Assembly (NCBI RefSeq): GCF_001039355.2
Contig: NW_019775948.1
Location: forward strand, 48,803-112,802
From: Lingula anatina
Lineage: Eukaryota > Brachiopoda > Lingulata > Lingulida > Lingulidae
Reading direction: 5' to 3'
Length of the DNA: 64,000 nt
Shown: in pieces, positions 1 through 11,309 of the stretch
Numbering within the stretch: position 1 is the stretch's first letter
How the letters are laid out: every line of letters begins with the position of its first letter
Notes under the pieces: model-generated
Database searches by the model: none
Seen by the model: the letters and a program-made list of their open reading frames with translations, nothing else
Told to the model about the DNA's origin: nothing
Made by a program: the position numbers and the translations under genes

Positions 1-1952
1 CAGAATGAGAAAAATGAAAATTTCACACAAATTGCATAAATTCAATAATATATGATAACCCAATTGAGCTGGCTTTCTAATTTGAACTGCATGCCAATCC
101 TAAAAATCATACTTGTAAGTTAAAAAAAATAATAATTAACACAGTTTTCTTTTCATAATGTTTGTAGTAGCAGTGCAAAAAGATTTTTGTCAATTTTGAT
201 GTAACATTACTTTATAAATTACAGAATAATTATCACCAATTCTTGATTATTGACTATAAATAGCATGGACAGAAAATTTGATTACCATTCGGCTTCATGA
301 CACATCTGTGTCTGTACATAAAAATGGAAAGAGAAACTTGGAGTGAAGCCATATGTAAGACACTATATGACAAATATCGTCATTCCAGAAAGGCCACCAT
401 GGAAAGCAATTTCCCCATATCATCTATTTCCATTATCTGTAATTAAGTGTTTCTATGCAATTTATTATGCTTTATCATGCAAATATCTTCTCATACCTCA
501 AGAAGAAAGAGCAACTTCACCCCTTTGAAGTCATCATTAGACTGATCAGAGAAACACGTAAAATACATTATGAGAAACAAATGATTGGAAGTATATAAAA
601 CATATCATCCTTCTTTTTATATTAAATAAATTGAACATATATTTCAAAATTCGTTCCTCTGTTTTCTTCATCATACTGATTATTATTTATTTATTTATTT
701 AGATCTCCAGAAGGTTGACCCCTTTTTTTTTTCAAAAATGTATACAGAGATGGTATATTTAAGGTAACCACGGATACTGCTTTATACTTAAATGATATTT
801 TTTATTTAAAAGAGAGACAATGTGCATTACTTTTATATAGCGGAAACTTCAACAATTTTCCAGTGATCATCATGGTGTATCTTATTCAAATTTATGTACT
901 TGTACTTTATTTCTGTGTATTGTTTAGAATGTACTTATTGTCAATGTGGAATTTTGTATCTCATATGAAGTGCTGTTATCCCTTTAATTGTATTCAAACA
1001 AATAATGGTAAGATTTTAAAAACACTTACATAAGACTTAATGTGATCTGAATTTGCTACTTTCTCCTGTTCTGCCTGCACCTTGTGGTTGGTCATGAGCA
1101 TGGTAAATACTATTGGTCTAGGATTATTTTCACTTTGAGCTGGAAGTGAGCATAGAAATGCCAATAAGTTCTGTTCTTTTTCTATATTTTTATTTTTTAA
1201 GGTTTTAAAAGGCCAATTAATTTGAAAGGGAATTTGTATAAGTATTCAAAACCAATCTCCTACGACACACAAATATTATCAAATTTGCTTCAAACCTATC
1301 TCTGCCTGTAAGCTATTCAGATGTTCTCTGTCTTTAGCTTGCACCATCCTCAATGCAACTAGTCTAATGCAAATCATTTTCAGTGACATGGTAAATCAAT
1401 CAGGAGATACACAACTGACAGCACATTACAAGGAACCAGTGAGAAAAGAAATGCATGAAAGATCAGCCTTTCCATCTCAAGTCTTAAATCTCCTTCGTAT
1501 TGAATTCCCAATCAGATTTTAAACATGATCGTCTAACTGTTTCAGAATCACAAAAAGAACAGTATCTGAAGAGATAAGGACACCCCCATGAAAAACATAT
1601 TTGACACCATTCATTTTAGGCAAATTTCCTGTCAATCAAGCAGTGACCACATAGTGCCAAACATACAACGTATATTGTCCACCAACCAACAGTAGCAATG
1701 CAGACACCAAGAACCATCTTGGAAAAAGAAAACATTTTAATCTTGTGATGGACTTGTGATGATACCAATCTAGAAGTGTTTTTACTGATGCAATATTTAG
1801 GCATACCAAATAGCAAATTAAGCTATCCCCTCTCCTGAGGACACCAATCTCCTTAATTGCACATCAAAAAAATATATATATATTGACAGTCTAACAAAAA
1901 TGATGCATTTTCTTGATAAGTATAAAAAAAAAAATGACAGTGAAAATTTTAC
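1..1952. other. AT-rich non-coding stretch
   Basis: No convincing coding signal on either strand. Short open frames here have no splice context or recognisable protein pattern. If the exon at 1953-2105 is real, this is intron or 3' part of that minus-strand gene. Confidence 0.5.
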
Positions 1953-2105
1953 CAGCTCTGTCACGTGCACGGCTACACTTTGTGTCATCTTCATGATGTC
2001 CAGATAGGACTGTCGGATGTCCCTCAGTTTATTCAGGTCCATGCTGCCATTACAGGTGCAGAGTTGAGAACAACACTTCTCCTTGGGAGAATTTGATGGG
2101 CTCAT
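1953..2105 (-). CDS. Putative coding exon of an unrecognised minus-strand gene
   Basis: The reading frame starts at an ATG (2105-2103) and encodes 51 residues with good protein character: a Ser/Cys-rich start with a CCSQLCTC cluster, then a helix-like segment around DLNKLRDIRQSYLDIMKMTQ. It ends in phase 0 at a donor (CTG|GTAAAA). GC content is clearly higher than the flanks. A TATAAA-like sequence sits on the minus strand about 45 nt upstream of the ATG, so this may be an alternative first exon; otherwise a weak acceptor (CCCGGCAG) just before the ATG would make it internal. Downstream exons would lie left of position 1. I do not recognise the family. Confidence 0.4.
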
Positions 2106-2171
2106 CTCTGCCGGGATACCAGTTGCAGGGTGCACCAGAGAGGTTTATAAGCCATCACCTACGTAAATATG

Positions 2172-2237
2172 GACCTCGGTGCATTTTACGACACGGATCT
2201 TGGTGCATATTATAACACGGATCTCGGTGCATGTTAC
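2172..2237. repeat. 24-bp minisatellite, about 2.75 copies
   Basis: Three adjacent imperfect copies of GA(C/T)CT(C/T)GGTGCAT-type units of 24 bp. In one plus frame it reads as an 8-residue repeat (DLGAxYxT), but there is no splice or gene context, so I regard it as a non-coding minisatellite next to the putative exon. Confidence 0.7.
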
Positions 2238-3711
2238 TGGGAGGTACACAGTCACAATAACATGTCCTTGGCTATTTCCTCACAAGAACCCCTCAAACTG
2301 TTCCTCTTCATAGAAAATTGTCAGGTTGAATCATCTTATTTCCATGCTGCTTAAGCTGGCCTTCAGAGGAATTCAAGGTGTCAGTAATGCTATCTGAATG
2401 CCAAACTAAAGATTGATTTTGGAAGCCCAACAGTAACTAACTACACCACATATACACACTGGTATTCTGGAACCTTGGAAATGAACACTCCCCATAGTAG
2501 CTTTTATATAAAAGATGATGTAACATCAATTTGGCAAGGCTCTGTTTTTTCTAATAAATAATATATCAATTAGGCTGAACCTAGTGCATGCTCTTTTTTG
2601 CTTTAATAACAAATATGCAAAATGAGGCACTATTGCAGGATCTGAAAAACATTTATTGCAAACCAATTTCCTTCTTGAAAGAGATGTATTGGCAACTATG
2701 CCAATTCATTGATTGACAGCTTATTTTCCAGTTCTTTTTTTAATCTGACAAAGCCATCTCACAAAATTCCATTTAAATCAATGAATTGAACTTCAGTTTA
2801 ACTGATATTTTGTCATCTACAATAGTTCAATAAAGATGTCTATGCATCCAATCAATTTAATTTGAATGTAGTGTCATTGCTTCAATTACAAGATTTACTA
2901 ATTTGTGTTATCCTAAAATAATAGACATTGAGTATATAATTATATGAACCCCAGCTCTATATAAACAAGTTTATAGATTCCTATTTAGGTAAGTGCACAT
3001 TTCAGGCCAAATCAATAAGTACGTGTGGAAAAAAAAGTGGATTGATGTAATAGCAATCAAGAGAGAAAGATCCTGTCTGCATCTCCCAGTTTTGCATATA
3101 TGCTGTTACAGCAGTTTAACACAGCTACCACACTGAATAAAGCCTACAACTTATTCATCCAAGATGAAGTCAATTCATTTCAAAAAATTTTTTGATTCAA
3201 CTTCTTCAACTACTTCTTATTCTTTTTCACTTCTTTTAATTGTTACTTTTAAAAAATATTTTTGATAACAGCTACATGTTGAATTCTTTTTTTAAGGTTA
3301 CCAGCAATACAGTTGGCTTTGTCATTTCAGATGCATCATTTTTTGCATTAACATCAATCAAAAATAAGTCCAATAAATGAACAAGAAGAATCATAATTAT
3401 TATTTTTATCCATCTTTAATGATAGATTAAAAAAAGAATGGAAAAAGGATTTAAAGCTTTCCACTGCATACAAACCTTGACTGGATCAATTCATTTACCA
3501 CTGATTAGTGAGACAACAGGAACACGATATACTAGATAAATACACAATTTTTCTCAAAATGTCTGCAATATATAAAATACCTTTATCTCACTAAGCCACT
3601 TGCTGTGGCTTTATTTAACCATTCTACTAACGTTTAGAGTTATACAGTTAAACGCAAACAGATCACCTGGGAAAATAAAGAGAGAGAGAGGTAAAGTGGT
3701 AGTCCTCTCAA

Positions 3712-3748
<37 letters not shown>

Positions 3749-5337
3749 GTGAATCTAGGGTAATTTCAAACGTCCATATCCTTAAACTTTCAGTTCAATA
3801 TACCTTTGTCTAATAACATAGCATAACACTATTTGATCATGAAATATTATTTGTATTACATGTACAAAGTATTAGCAGTAAAAAAAAACATTACCTCGAT
3901 AAGTTCAGCTACATGTAACTGTCTGATATCCATATTCCCTCCTTACATCAAAGTTGGTTCCCATGTAAGGTCTATATTTGCAATCTATGCACTACACATA
4001 TCTCATAACAATAAGTTATTCTTCTTGCTAAATTTTAGTTCTGGTACTTTATATCTCTTCCTTTATCCAATTATCACCAAGTTTTTCCAGATGACCTTCT
4101 TCTGACCTTCAGCGTACAGATTCACATCTCTCACATGAACTGGCAAAGTCTGACATTCTGTATAATTATTTTGTGTTCTTCTCTCAACAGGTGCCCCAAA
4201 AATACAGTACTGGTACTTGTGGGCCAAGAAGTGCCTTAAAAGTGAGTCTGTTTCACAAAGATCTTCAGTCAAATGTTTGTCCCAACTTAAAAAACACTAA
4301 TTTCTGTCTTCTTTGACTAGGGCAGTAAAGTACTTTTTTTTACCATAATCCAGGCCAGTAAAATAAATTTTCCAAACTAAAAAAAAAAAAAAACATTAGT
4401 GGGTAAATACTTCTGTTTTACCAAACTATGAAGATCTGCCTTAGGTCCAAATAGCTTGAAATATTTGCGTCATAAGTTAAACCACACTTTGACTGATGTC
4501 CTTATGTGAAACAAGACCAAAAACTGGACCACAACAGCAGATAAGACTACTGTGCGTGTACATGTGCCTCATGATTATATCTATCCCGCTTTTCTCCTCA
4601 GCATTGGTATATAGGGACCTGTGGCATTTCAGAAAGGAAATTAATTTCAGTGTTCTTAGAATGCATTGCGACAGTCATTAATATATACTGTCTAAAAAAT
4701 TACCTTTGTGCAGCTCTGAATCTACTACAATCTTCATTTCAAATAACAAAGAGCTATTTTCTGTGCACATCATTCACTAATCAGACTAACTGCCATCACT
4801 TCACATTACTGTGAGATTCATGTTAACATTTTGTCTTTGATGAAAAAAAAACGCTTGAGAACATTATGTCACAAAGAGAAATCACTTCCACACTGATGTG
4901 ACATTTCAGTAATGTTTCAATCTAATAATTCACTAGTCTTGTGTGTCAACCACATTGGTGGCACGCCCAAATGTATTGGTTTCTCTCATGCTCATCTGGT
5001 TTGTTAGAGTACTTGGCTTTTATTTTTGCCATAGAAAATATTTGATATTTGACTGGCATGATGTCGTTTGGCATATTTTGAAAAACTATATTTCGGCATT
5101 TGCTCTGCATAAAAAAAAGAAGTTGAACTATAATAGTGACACCAGAATTTACTTGTATACTATAATGTAGGTATAAATATTTGTTTTTCTGGATTTATTG
5201 AAGATAATATACTAATTCGGTCAATTGAGGTAATGAATTATGAGAAGTTTATTGTATTTCCTTCTTTGAAATTTGATAACAATGAATTTTGTACAGAAAA
5301 CAACAATCAGTGCATAAGAGTGGTGAAACTGACACCA
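2238..5337. other. AT-rich non-coding stretch with a (CA)n tract
   Basis: No supported gene. It contains a (CA)n microsatellite at about 3716-3744 and several A/T homopolymers. All open frames are short and of random composition. Confidence 0.5.
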
Positions 5338-5639
5338 GGTATTGTACCACCAGCGAGATTAAGTTCATTCAAGTTTATTGGTAGCTATGGATCTATCTGT
5401 TTTCACTGTGGAGAAATAAAGGTTGCTAAATATGCAAAGTGCATTTCATGGCAAAAAGAAGGTCAAAGGTCAAATTCATGGTCACAAAAGATTCCCAATA
5501 TATGACTTCCTAAATATATTCAAGTTCAATAGTAACTATATCTCTGCTAGTTTTGAAGATACAAGGGTTAGAAAAATTAAAAGTGCATTTCATGTAAAAT
5601 GTAGGTCAAAGTCAAATTCAAATTAAGGTTACCAATATA

Positions 5640-6308
5640 CACCCTGAGCTTCAGCGATAACTTGACACTAACCTCTTCACAATAGCCTATCTTCATCGTG
5701 TCAAGTTACCTCTGACGAAAATAGTTTGACCTAGTTTATATAAGCCAATCGAATCCAAGTTTCAAAAATTTTCACCAAAGTTTGGTGAAAACGCTGATTG
5801 GTTGACCGTCAATCGGTAATCCTCGGCTGATTCCGCAAGCTCCATACTAACAACAAAGTTATTGTCGAGTGCGGAGACATCTGAGTAGTTCCGAGTGCAT
5901 AACCGTACACAAAGAAAGCATGGCGTCTCCTACGAGTGACTACGAAAAATAATGTGTTAAGTTATCTCTTGATTCTTTGCAAAATATGAGTATATCGGAA
6001 TTAAAACCAGAGCAGTTTGAGGCCCTGCATCATTATCTACTGAGGGATGATGTATTTTGCGTGCTGCCCACAGGTTACGGCAAGTCCCTGATATTCAGCC
6101 TTATCTTTGATTGGTCCGGATTTGAACAAAGCGCGCTTTGACTCGTTCGCGTTCATTGGCTAGATCGTTCAATGAGTCATTGAGTGCGGGCTTTAAATTT
6201 GATTGGCGGGCGGCGGGAGCAATCGAATGTGGTCAGAGGTAACTTGACACGATGAAGATAGGCTATAGTGAAGAGGTAGGTGTCAAGTTATCTCTGAAGC
6301 TCAGGGTG
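5640..6308. mobile_element. 669-bp terminal-inverted-repeat DNA transposon (non-autonomous)
   Basis: Inverted repeats of 77 bp (5640-5716 and 6232-6308) match at 73 positions and begin CACCCTGAGCTTCAG. Each arm holds its own inner inverted pair (ATAACTTGACAC and GTGTCAAGTTAC), so each end can fold by itself. An exact 8-bp target duplication, CCAATATA, flanks the element (5632-5639, 6309-6316). The host sequence is the ~145-bp repeat, whose other copies show the uninterrupted site. Eight-bp duplications occur in hAT, P, Merlin and Zisupton-type elements; the long arms do not look like hAT. No transposase is present, so the superfamily is unassigned. Inside is a broken helicase start (5920-6141). 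Confidence 0.92.
5920..6141 (+). pseudogene. Broken RecQ-like helicase N-terminus inside a transposon
   Basis: A frame starting ATGGCGTCTCC (5920) runs ten codons to a TAA at 5950 and continues open in the same frame to a stop at 6139-6141. After the stop it reads LxPEQFEALxxYL and then a Walker A box PTGYGKSLIFSL, the typical start of RecQ-family helicase domains (Q-motif region plus motif I). Everything after motif I is missing. It is therefore a nonsense-broken, truncated copy of a helicase gene carried between transposon ends. Invertebrate DNA transposons with RecQ-like helicase genes are known, so this is probably a deletion derivative of an autonomous parent. Confidence 0.8.
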
Positions 6309-6560
6309 CCAATATATGATTTGCTATTCAAGTTCAATGGTAAAAATAGGTGTATCCATGTCAGTTTTGTAGATATAAGTGTCAGGAAATCTACAAAGTT
6401 TATCTCAGGTTGAAAAGAAAGTTAAAGATCAAACTCAAGGTTACATTTAGATTGCCAATGTATGATTTGCTATTCAGCTTCAATAATAATCATGGGTTTA
6501 CCTCAGCCAAATTTGGAGATAAAAGGGTAAGAAAATATGCAAAATTGTGCCTTACTTCAA

Positions 6561-9500
6561 TGTTTAATTAATTTATTCCATTATAGTAAACAGACCATAG
6601 AACACTTTAGCCTTGGTGCCTTAAGGACATTGTCACCCCAAAACTTCTCCCAAAACTCCTTATTTACTGCCTTACATACATTCTTTTGGATTATAAATAA
6701 ATCTTCAGTGTTTAGTGACTAAATTAATTAACATTTACACATCTTATGAGTTACGTCATAATTGCGATTTTGGGATAAAAACTGAAAAATCAGTTTCTCA
6801 AATTTCTCTTTTACCTGAGCTCCCACCCTCACCATTTCAACACCAATTTATTGACACCATTTAGTACTCCCACACCCTGACAGCGAATTTTCTTAAAAGT
6901 CTAAGTTCAGATTTTATCATTGATAAAGCAAAATAATGCTTTTGTTTTAATGAAAATCTGTAATTAGGGTATCATAACTCCATAACAAAAACATATAAAC
7001 CAAACTGACGGCACAAGATTGTTGCCTATGCACTCCTGGTCAACTCTGCTAATTTTTTTCTAATTATTTGCAAAAAAAAAAAAAAAAAGCTGAATTCAAA
7101 CTTCCTGAAAAAGACTTTTTCTCAGGAACATAATTTCCAGCACAAATGAAGTTCTTTAGAATTTTTGTCTGGATATCCTTACTTCTTGAAGAATATTAAT
7201 AAACAAGACAAAGAACCTTGACCAGATAACAGTTCCCAACAGAACATGTGGTCCTGTCATGGGCCCTGGGTACATTTCAGGACAAAAGTTATTAATTTTT
7301 TTCACAATCCAGTTACTTAAAAAATGAGCCCATTTTTTAACAATTGGTGCCCAAAATAATCACAAAGTTCAAAATCTGCTTAAACCTATGCACCACAATG
7401 GGTTATTTACATTGATAAAAGTCTATTCTAATCTATCAGAAGATTCTACAGTATCAAATTATATTAACTGCAACTGTTTGTACGTTTTGGGGTTAAAATC
7501 CCTGATGGTTTGTGTGATTTATTAGACCAAATTGCAAGGATTAATTTCCCTGCTTGTTCATGTCCAACCAGAGTTTCTAGTATTTTAAGGTGCACTGTTC
7601 AGATGACTCTATTACAAATTCAAATAGCCAGGCCATTTAGAAGTTAGCCACTCAAAATGTTGCAATACAGCATGCTGCGAAATGTGAAAAAGGCCATAGA
7701 TCATCTTGTGGTAAATGCTTGTAACTTTTGTGTGCTGACAAATTTACAAAATTATCATGTGATGAATATATTTGAAACCATTATCTTCAGTTTTTCCTCA
7801 TTTAAATATATATCAATAAATCTGCCCTCTTTTTTTTTTTGTTTGTAATCATATTCAAGATCACTTTAACAAAACTTAACAAAACAATGAAATATGCTTT
7901 TTGAACTATATGTTCCTCTACATTTAATCAACTGGCATCTACACAGCAGCTACAGTTTGAACAGCTTATTTTAGCAGTAACTCTGCGAACAAGCATATCA
8001 GTCTCTGCATCAAGCTCATAATCAAAGCTCACAGCAATAAAAAAAGATGCATGGATGGAAATATCTTGACCTCATGCTTCTTTCAGTGATATCATTTATA
8101 AAAAGATTCACTTCTCACACCCATGTCTAGGTCATCTGAGGTGAAATCTGAACAGAACCTCAATCTTCAAACGAAAAGTTATATACCCTGTTAGCCAAAA
8201 TATGACTAAAACAACTTTGCATAAAATTATTATTATATTATCCTTTACATTATGTTCATGGAGATTATTTGTCTTCAGAAGAAGTACGATCATCTTGCTG
8301 ATAATGTCATATCAGTGCTTTTGAGGTAAAAGTGCTTTTTTGGGTGTCTTGATGTTCTTTACTACCTCCGTCCTTATCAGAAAAATGTTAATGGCATATA
8401 TAAACTGTACATGAGTACCACTAAGGGGTACAACAGATATTCTTAAAAGCACTCTGTTCAAGAATAACCCTCATTAACATCAATTTTCGATGGAACCTTG
8501 AAAACAAGATTGCTTAAAATTGGGTTTGAAGATGTTATCAAAAATATTTGGCACCAGGTTGTTCTATACACTTTTAACAATAACTACTGTGGCACCAATT
8601 TTTGGGATTTTACTGCAACAGTAACTGAATTATCCACTGAGGGGATTGCTATCTACGGCCAATTAGAATTATTGAGGAGTGGTTGAATAACATTTTCAGG
8701 TATTTGGTAAAAATGGCACTTCTGAATGTTGACAGCTCACCTGGCATCAAAATATTGATCGGCATAGTCATTTAAGATATATGCAAAAATGATAGACTGA
8801 TACATAAATATGAAAATGAAAGAAAAAACTAAAATTTGGTCACATAATGGCATATTTCAGAGTACATAACCTTAAAACTTTCGACAATAATGTGGAAGCA
8901 TTACAATTTACACGTGAAACTGACAACAGCATCTGAAATATCCAACTCCCAGAAACACATCAAATCAATGACCAAGATAGTCTACCTCTACGTATATCAT
9001 TGAGCAAACCACCTGCACAGCAACAAAACTAGTAGCCACCACATAAAAGCATGTACTACATGTATATACACAGTCAAGGGAAGATGGGGTAGGGAGGTAT
9101 GCACTTCACTATGTACATACTTCATATTCCAAGGATGGACGGCTCCCCTGAAAAGACTGTAATTTTCACACATGTCATGTATTATTATATATATACAATG
9201 TATAGAAAAACATTGAGAAAATACAGTGAATCATTACAAAAGATACAGTAAGCTCAATACTTGACATTCTCACATTACCGGGGGCAGTTTAAAAGTACAA
9301 AGCAGTACGGTGCTGACACATGAATAAGATTTCAAAAGCAAGCAACTCACCTCACTATCCAACACTCATACAAAATAAGATTAGAGAAAAAGTGATGATA
9401 GTTACATTATTTATGCAGGCAAAGGTTTAAAGGTACGCAACTGGTGTTTGACCTTTATAGAACGAAACATTTATTTTACTGGAAATTAATTTTTTTTTCT

Positions 9501-10670
9501 TTCAACCACTGAAGTACACCTTAGTCAAAACCATTGACAAAATTCAAACCCTTCATCCAATTTGTCTAGAGAAAGAGGTCTGAGAATTTTACTTTTAACT
9601 GAAAAAGAGAAATTAAACTCTCAAAAGTGGGTCATAATTTTTTCAACAATTTTGGATTTAATCATATGTCATTTACCTTGATGATAAAGGAGAAAATGTT
9701 AAATAGGTTGAGCACACTGTATGCTTTGAAGGCACTGTTGGTGGACGTGGTGAGTCTATCATAACAAGTATAAATGATATTTAACAGGATATAATGATAT
9801 ATTTTCTCTGATAGAGAAATGGACTTTCCAACAATAATATACACTAAAATGGCATTATAACAACACAAAACAATCTTGAAACTGATCATATTTCCTAGGC
9901 AATTCCTTTTTATTTATATCCCAGGCAATCCACTAAATAAAATATATCTCATCAAAAAGCTCTTTTTTCTTCATTTATCAATAGATATATCCTGAAGTGG
10001 TTCAGAGATGATCCATGACATGGAAATCGAAGAAGATAAATCAAACCTTATTTCTTCTCATCAAGGGAAGAATCAAAATGGATTGGTACGGATATAAATA
10101 AAAAATTAAAGACATATACGTGCAGGACAATATCTCAATTACGACCCTAAGTAAATACATAAGGAGTCACTTAGTGTCATGGGAACGATGCAATACTCAA
10201 TATTAATTTGCATCCCGCAAATTTCATTTCCATCAATTTAGCTACAATTAACTTGCCACCACTTTGACCTTGCACAGTTTTATTCCTCAGCAACCTATTA
10301 GAGAGACAAGGTGCATTCCAATGTACTTTGTAAAAAAAAATCAATTAACACTAGAAAAGATGGCAAACTGTTATTGTTATTATTGTTACTCAGTGATGAA
10401 GTCCAGGACTTCTGGATTGTGTCATCTAGTTCTACTCTGACAACTGCCATGCATCTTCCAGGGATAGGAAAAGCAAAAATATTGAACAATAAGAATCCCC
10501 ATCAGATTTGCATGAGACAAGCTTGGCCAACATTCCCTTTCCTTTCAGCCACAGGTACCATTATGCACACTGCAAACCATGTTATCATTCATAAAATTGT
10601 ACATTTATAGTCCTTATTTAAAATCATAAAATAAAATATATATTAAACCATGCTTCTCTGTATGCATAGA
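6561..10670. other. AT-rich non-coding stretch
   Basis: No supported gene, RNA or element. It contains A/T homopolymers (for example about 7072-7088) and scattered short open frames without splice support. Confidence 0.5.
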
Positions 10671-11085
10671 TGTGGAAGTGACCCCACATGCCATGGCACA
10701 CCAAGTCATCCAGGGGGCATGAAAAAATGCCCTTTTTACATATATAAAATGTTCTTTGAGAATAATTCTAACCATCAACTGCAAAATGTAAAAATTCTAC
10801 TAAAGTGTGCATGCATGCGTGAGTGCATACATATGTGTACACCTACTGTACAGAATACATATATATGTGGAAGTGTGCATACGTGCAGGGTACACCAAGT
10901 CATCCAGGGGGCTTGAATAAAAATGTTCTTTTAAGAATAATTTTATCATCATATGTATATATACAAAATATAGGAATTCTACTTAAATCTACTGTACATA
11001 CATCTTTGTGTGTGTGTATGTAAGTGTTTGTGTGCATGCTTGCTTGCGTGCGTGAGTGCATACGCCTACAGTATAACACAGGAGA
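10671..11085. repeat. Diverged ~195-bp tandem duplication
   Basis: Two units share TGTGGAAGTG (10671 and 10866), then ACACCAAGTCATCCAGGGGG (10698 and 10892), a 'gaataatt' segment, 'attctact.aaa' and a 'gcgtgagtgcatac' end. The offset is 194-195 bp. The second unit has gained (GT)n-rich sequence. No coding potential is evident. Confidence 0.75.
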
Positions 11086-11201
11086 TATTTTATCTAGCTC
11101 TCAAGTCCTCTGTAAATGCATGACTGATATTAGGACTCAACACAGCACAAATAATGACATCACACTTCCTAAGACATCAACAATTTTAAAATAGAATATA
11201 C

Positions 11202-11309
11202 CCACTTCTTTGGTTCTCCCAGAAGCAGAGGATAGGTCCAAGGAGCTCATGGAGTCCAGTGATCTGGACAGTCTGGGCATGGTCAGCACGCATCAATTCC
11301 CTCCCACAC
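11202..11309 (-). CDS. Putative exon, possible N-terminal coding exon
   Basis: Bounded on the minus strand by a good acceptor (TTTTCATTTCAG) and a donor (GTGG|GTATAT). From ATG at 11280 it reads MPRLSRSLDSMSSLDLSSAS and on to a basic GRTKEV end, a Ser/Leu-rich low-complexity N-terminus, with an in-frame stop upstream in the exon, so this ATG could be the start. A second frame through the same exon is also fully open, so the coding frame is not settled. It could belong with the exon-like segments at 2.0 and 16.1 kb. Confidence 0.35.

Larger units (their letters stand above)
5338..6560. repeat. Dispersed repeat built of ~145-bp tandem units (copy 1)
   Basis: The copy opens with ATTGTACCACCAGC and then carries repeated units with the order: CAATATATGA(C/T)TT, TTCAAGTTCAATAGTAACTAT, 'ctagttttgaagata', 'aagtgcatttcatg', 'aggtcaaattcaaggt'. 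Unit starts at about 5490 and 5630 in the left part, and 6309 and 6457 in the right part, are 140-148 bp apart. The 669-bp element at 5640-6308 splits the copy. Further copies lie at 14.17-15.48 kb and 39.53-39.95 kb. Tandem ~150-bp cores are known from mollusc non-autonomous elements such as the pearl family and from Helitron-like elements; the link is an inference from layout only. Confidence 0.8.

Noticed and set aside
10010-10092. Short acidic plus-strand frame with AG and GT borders
   Set aside because: About 23 residues with no partner exons; such splice-like borders occur by chance in AT-rich sequence.
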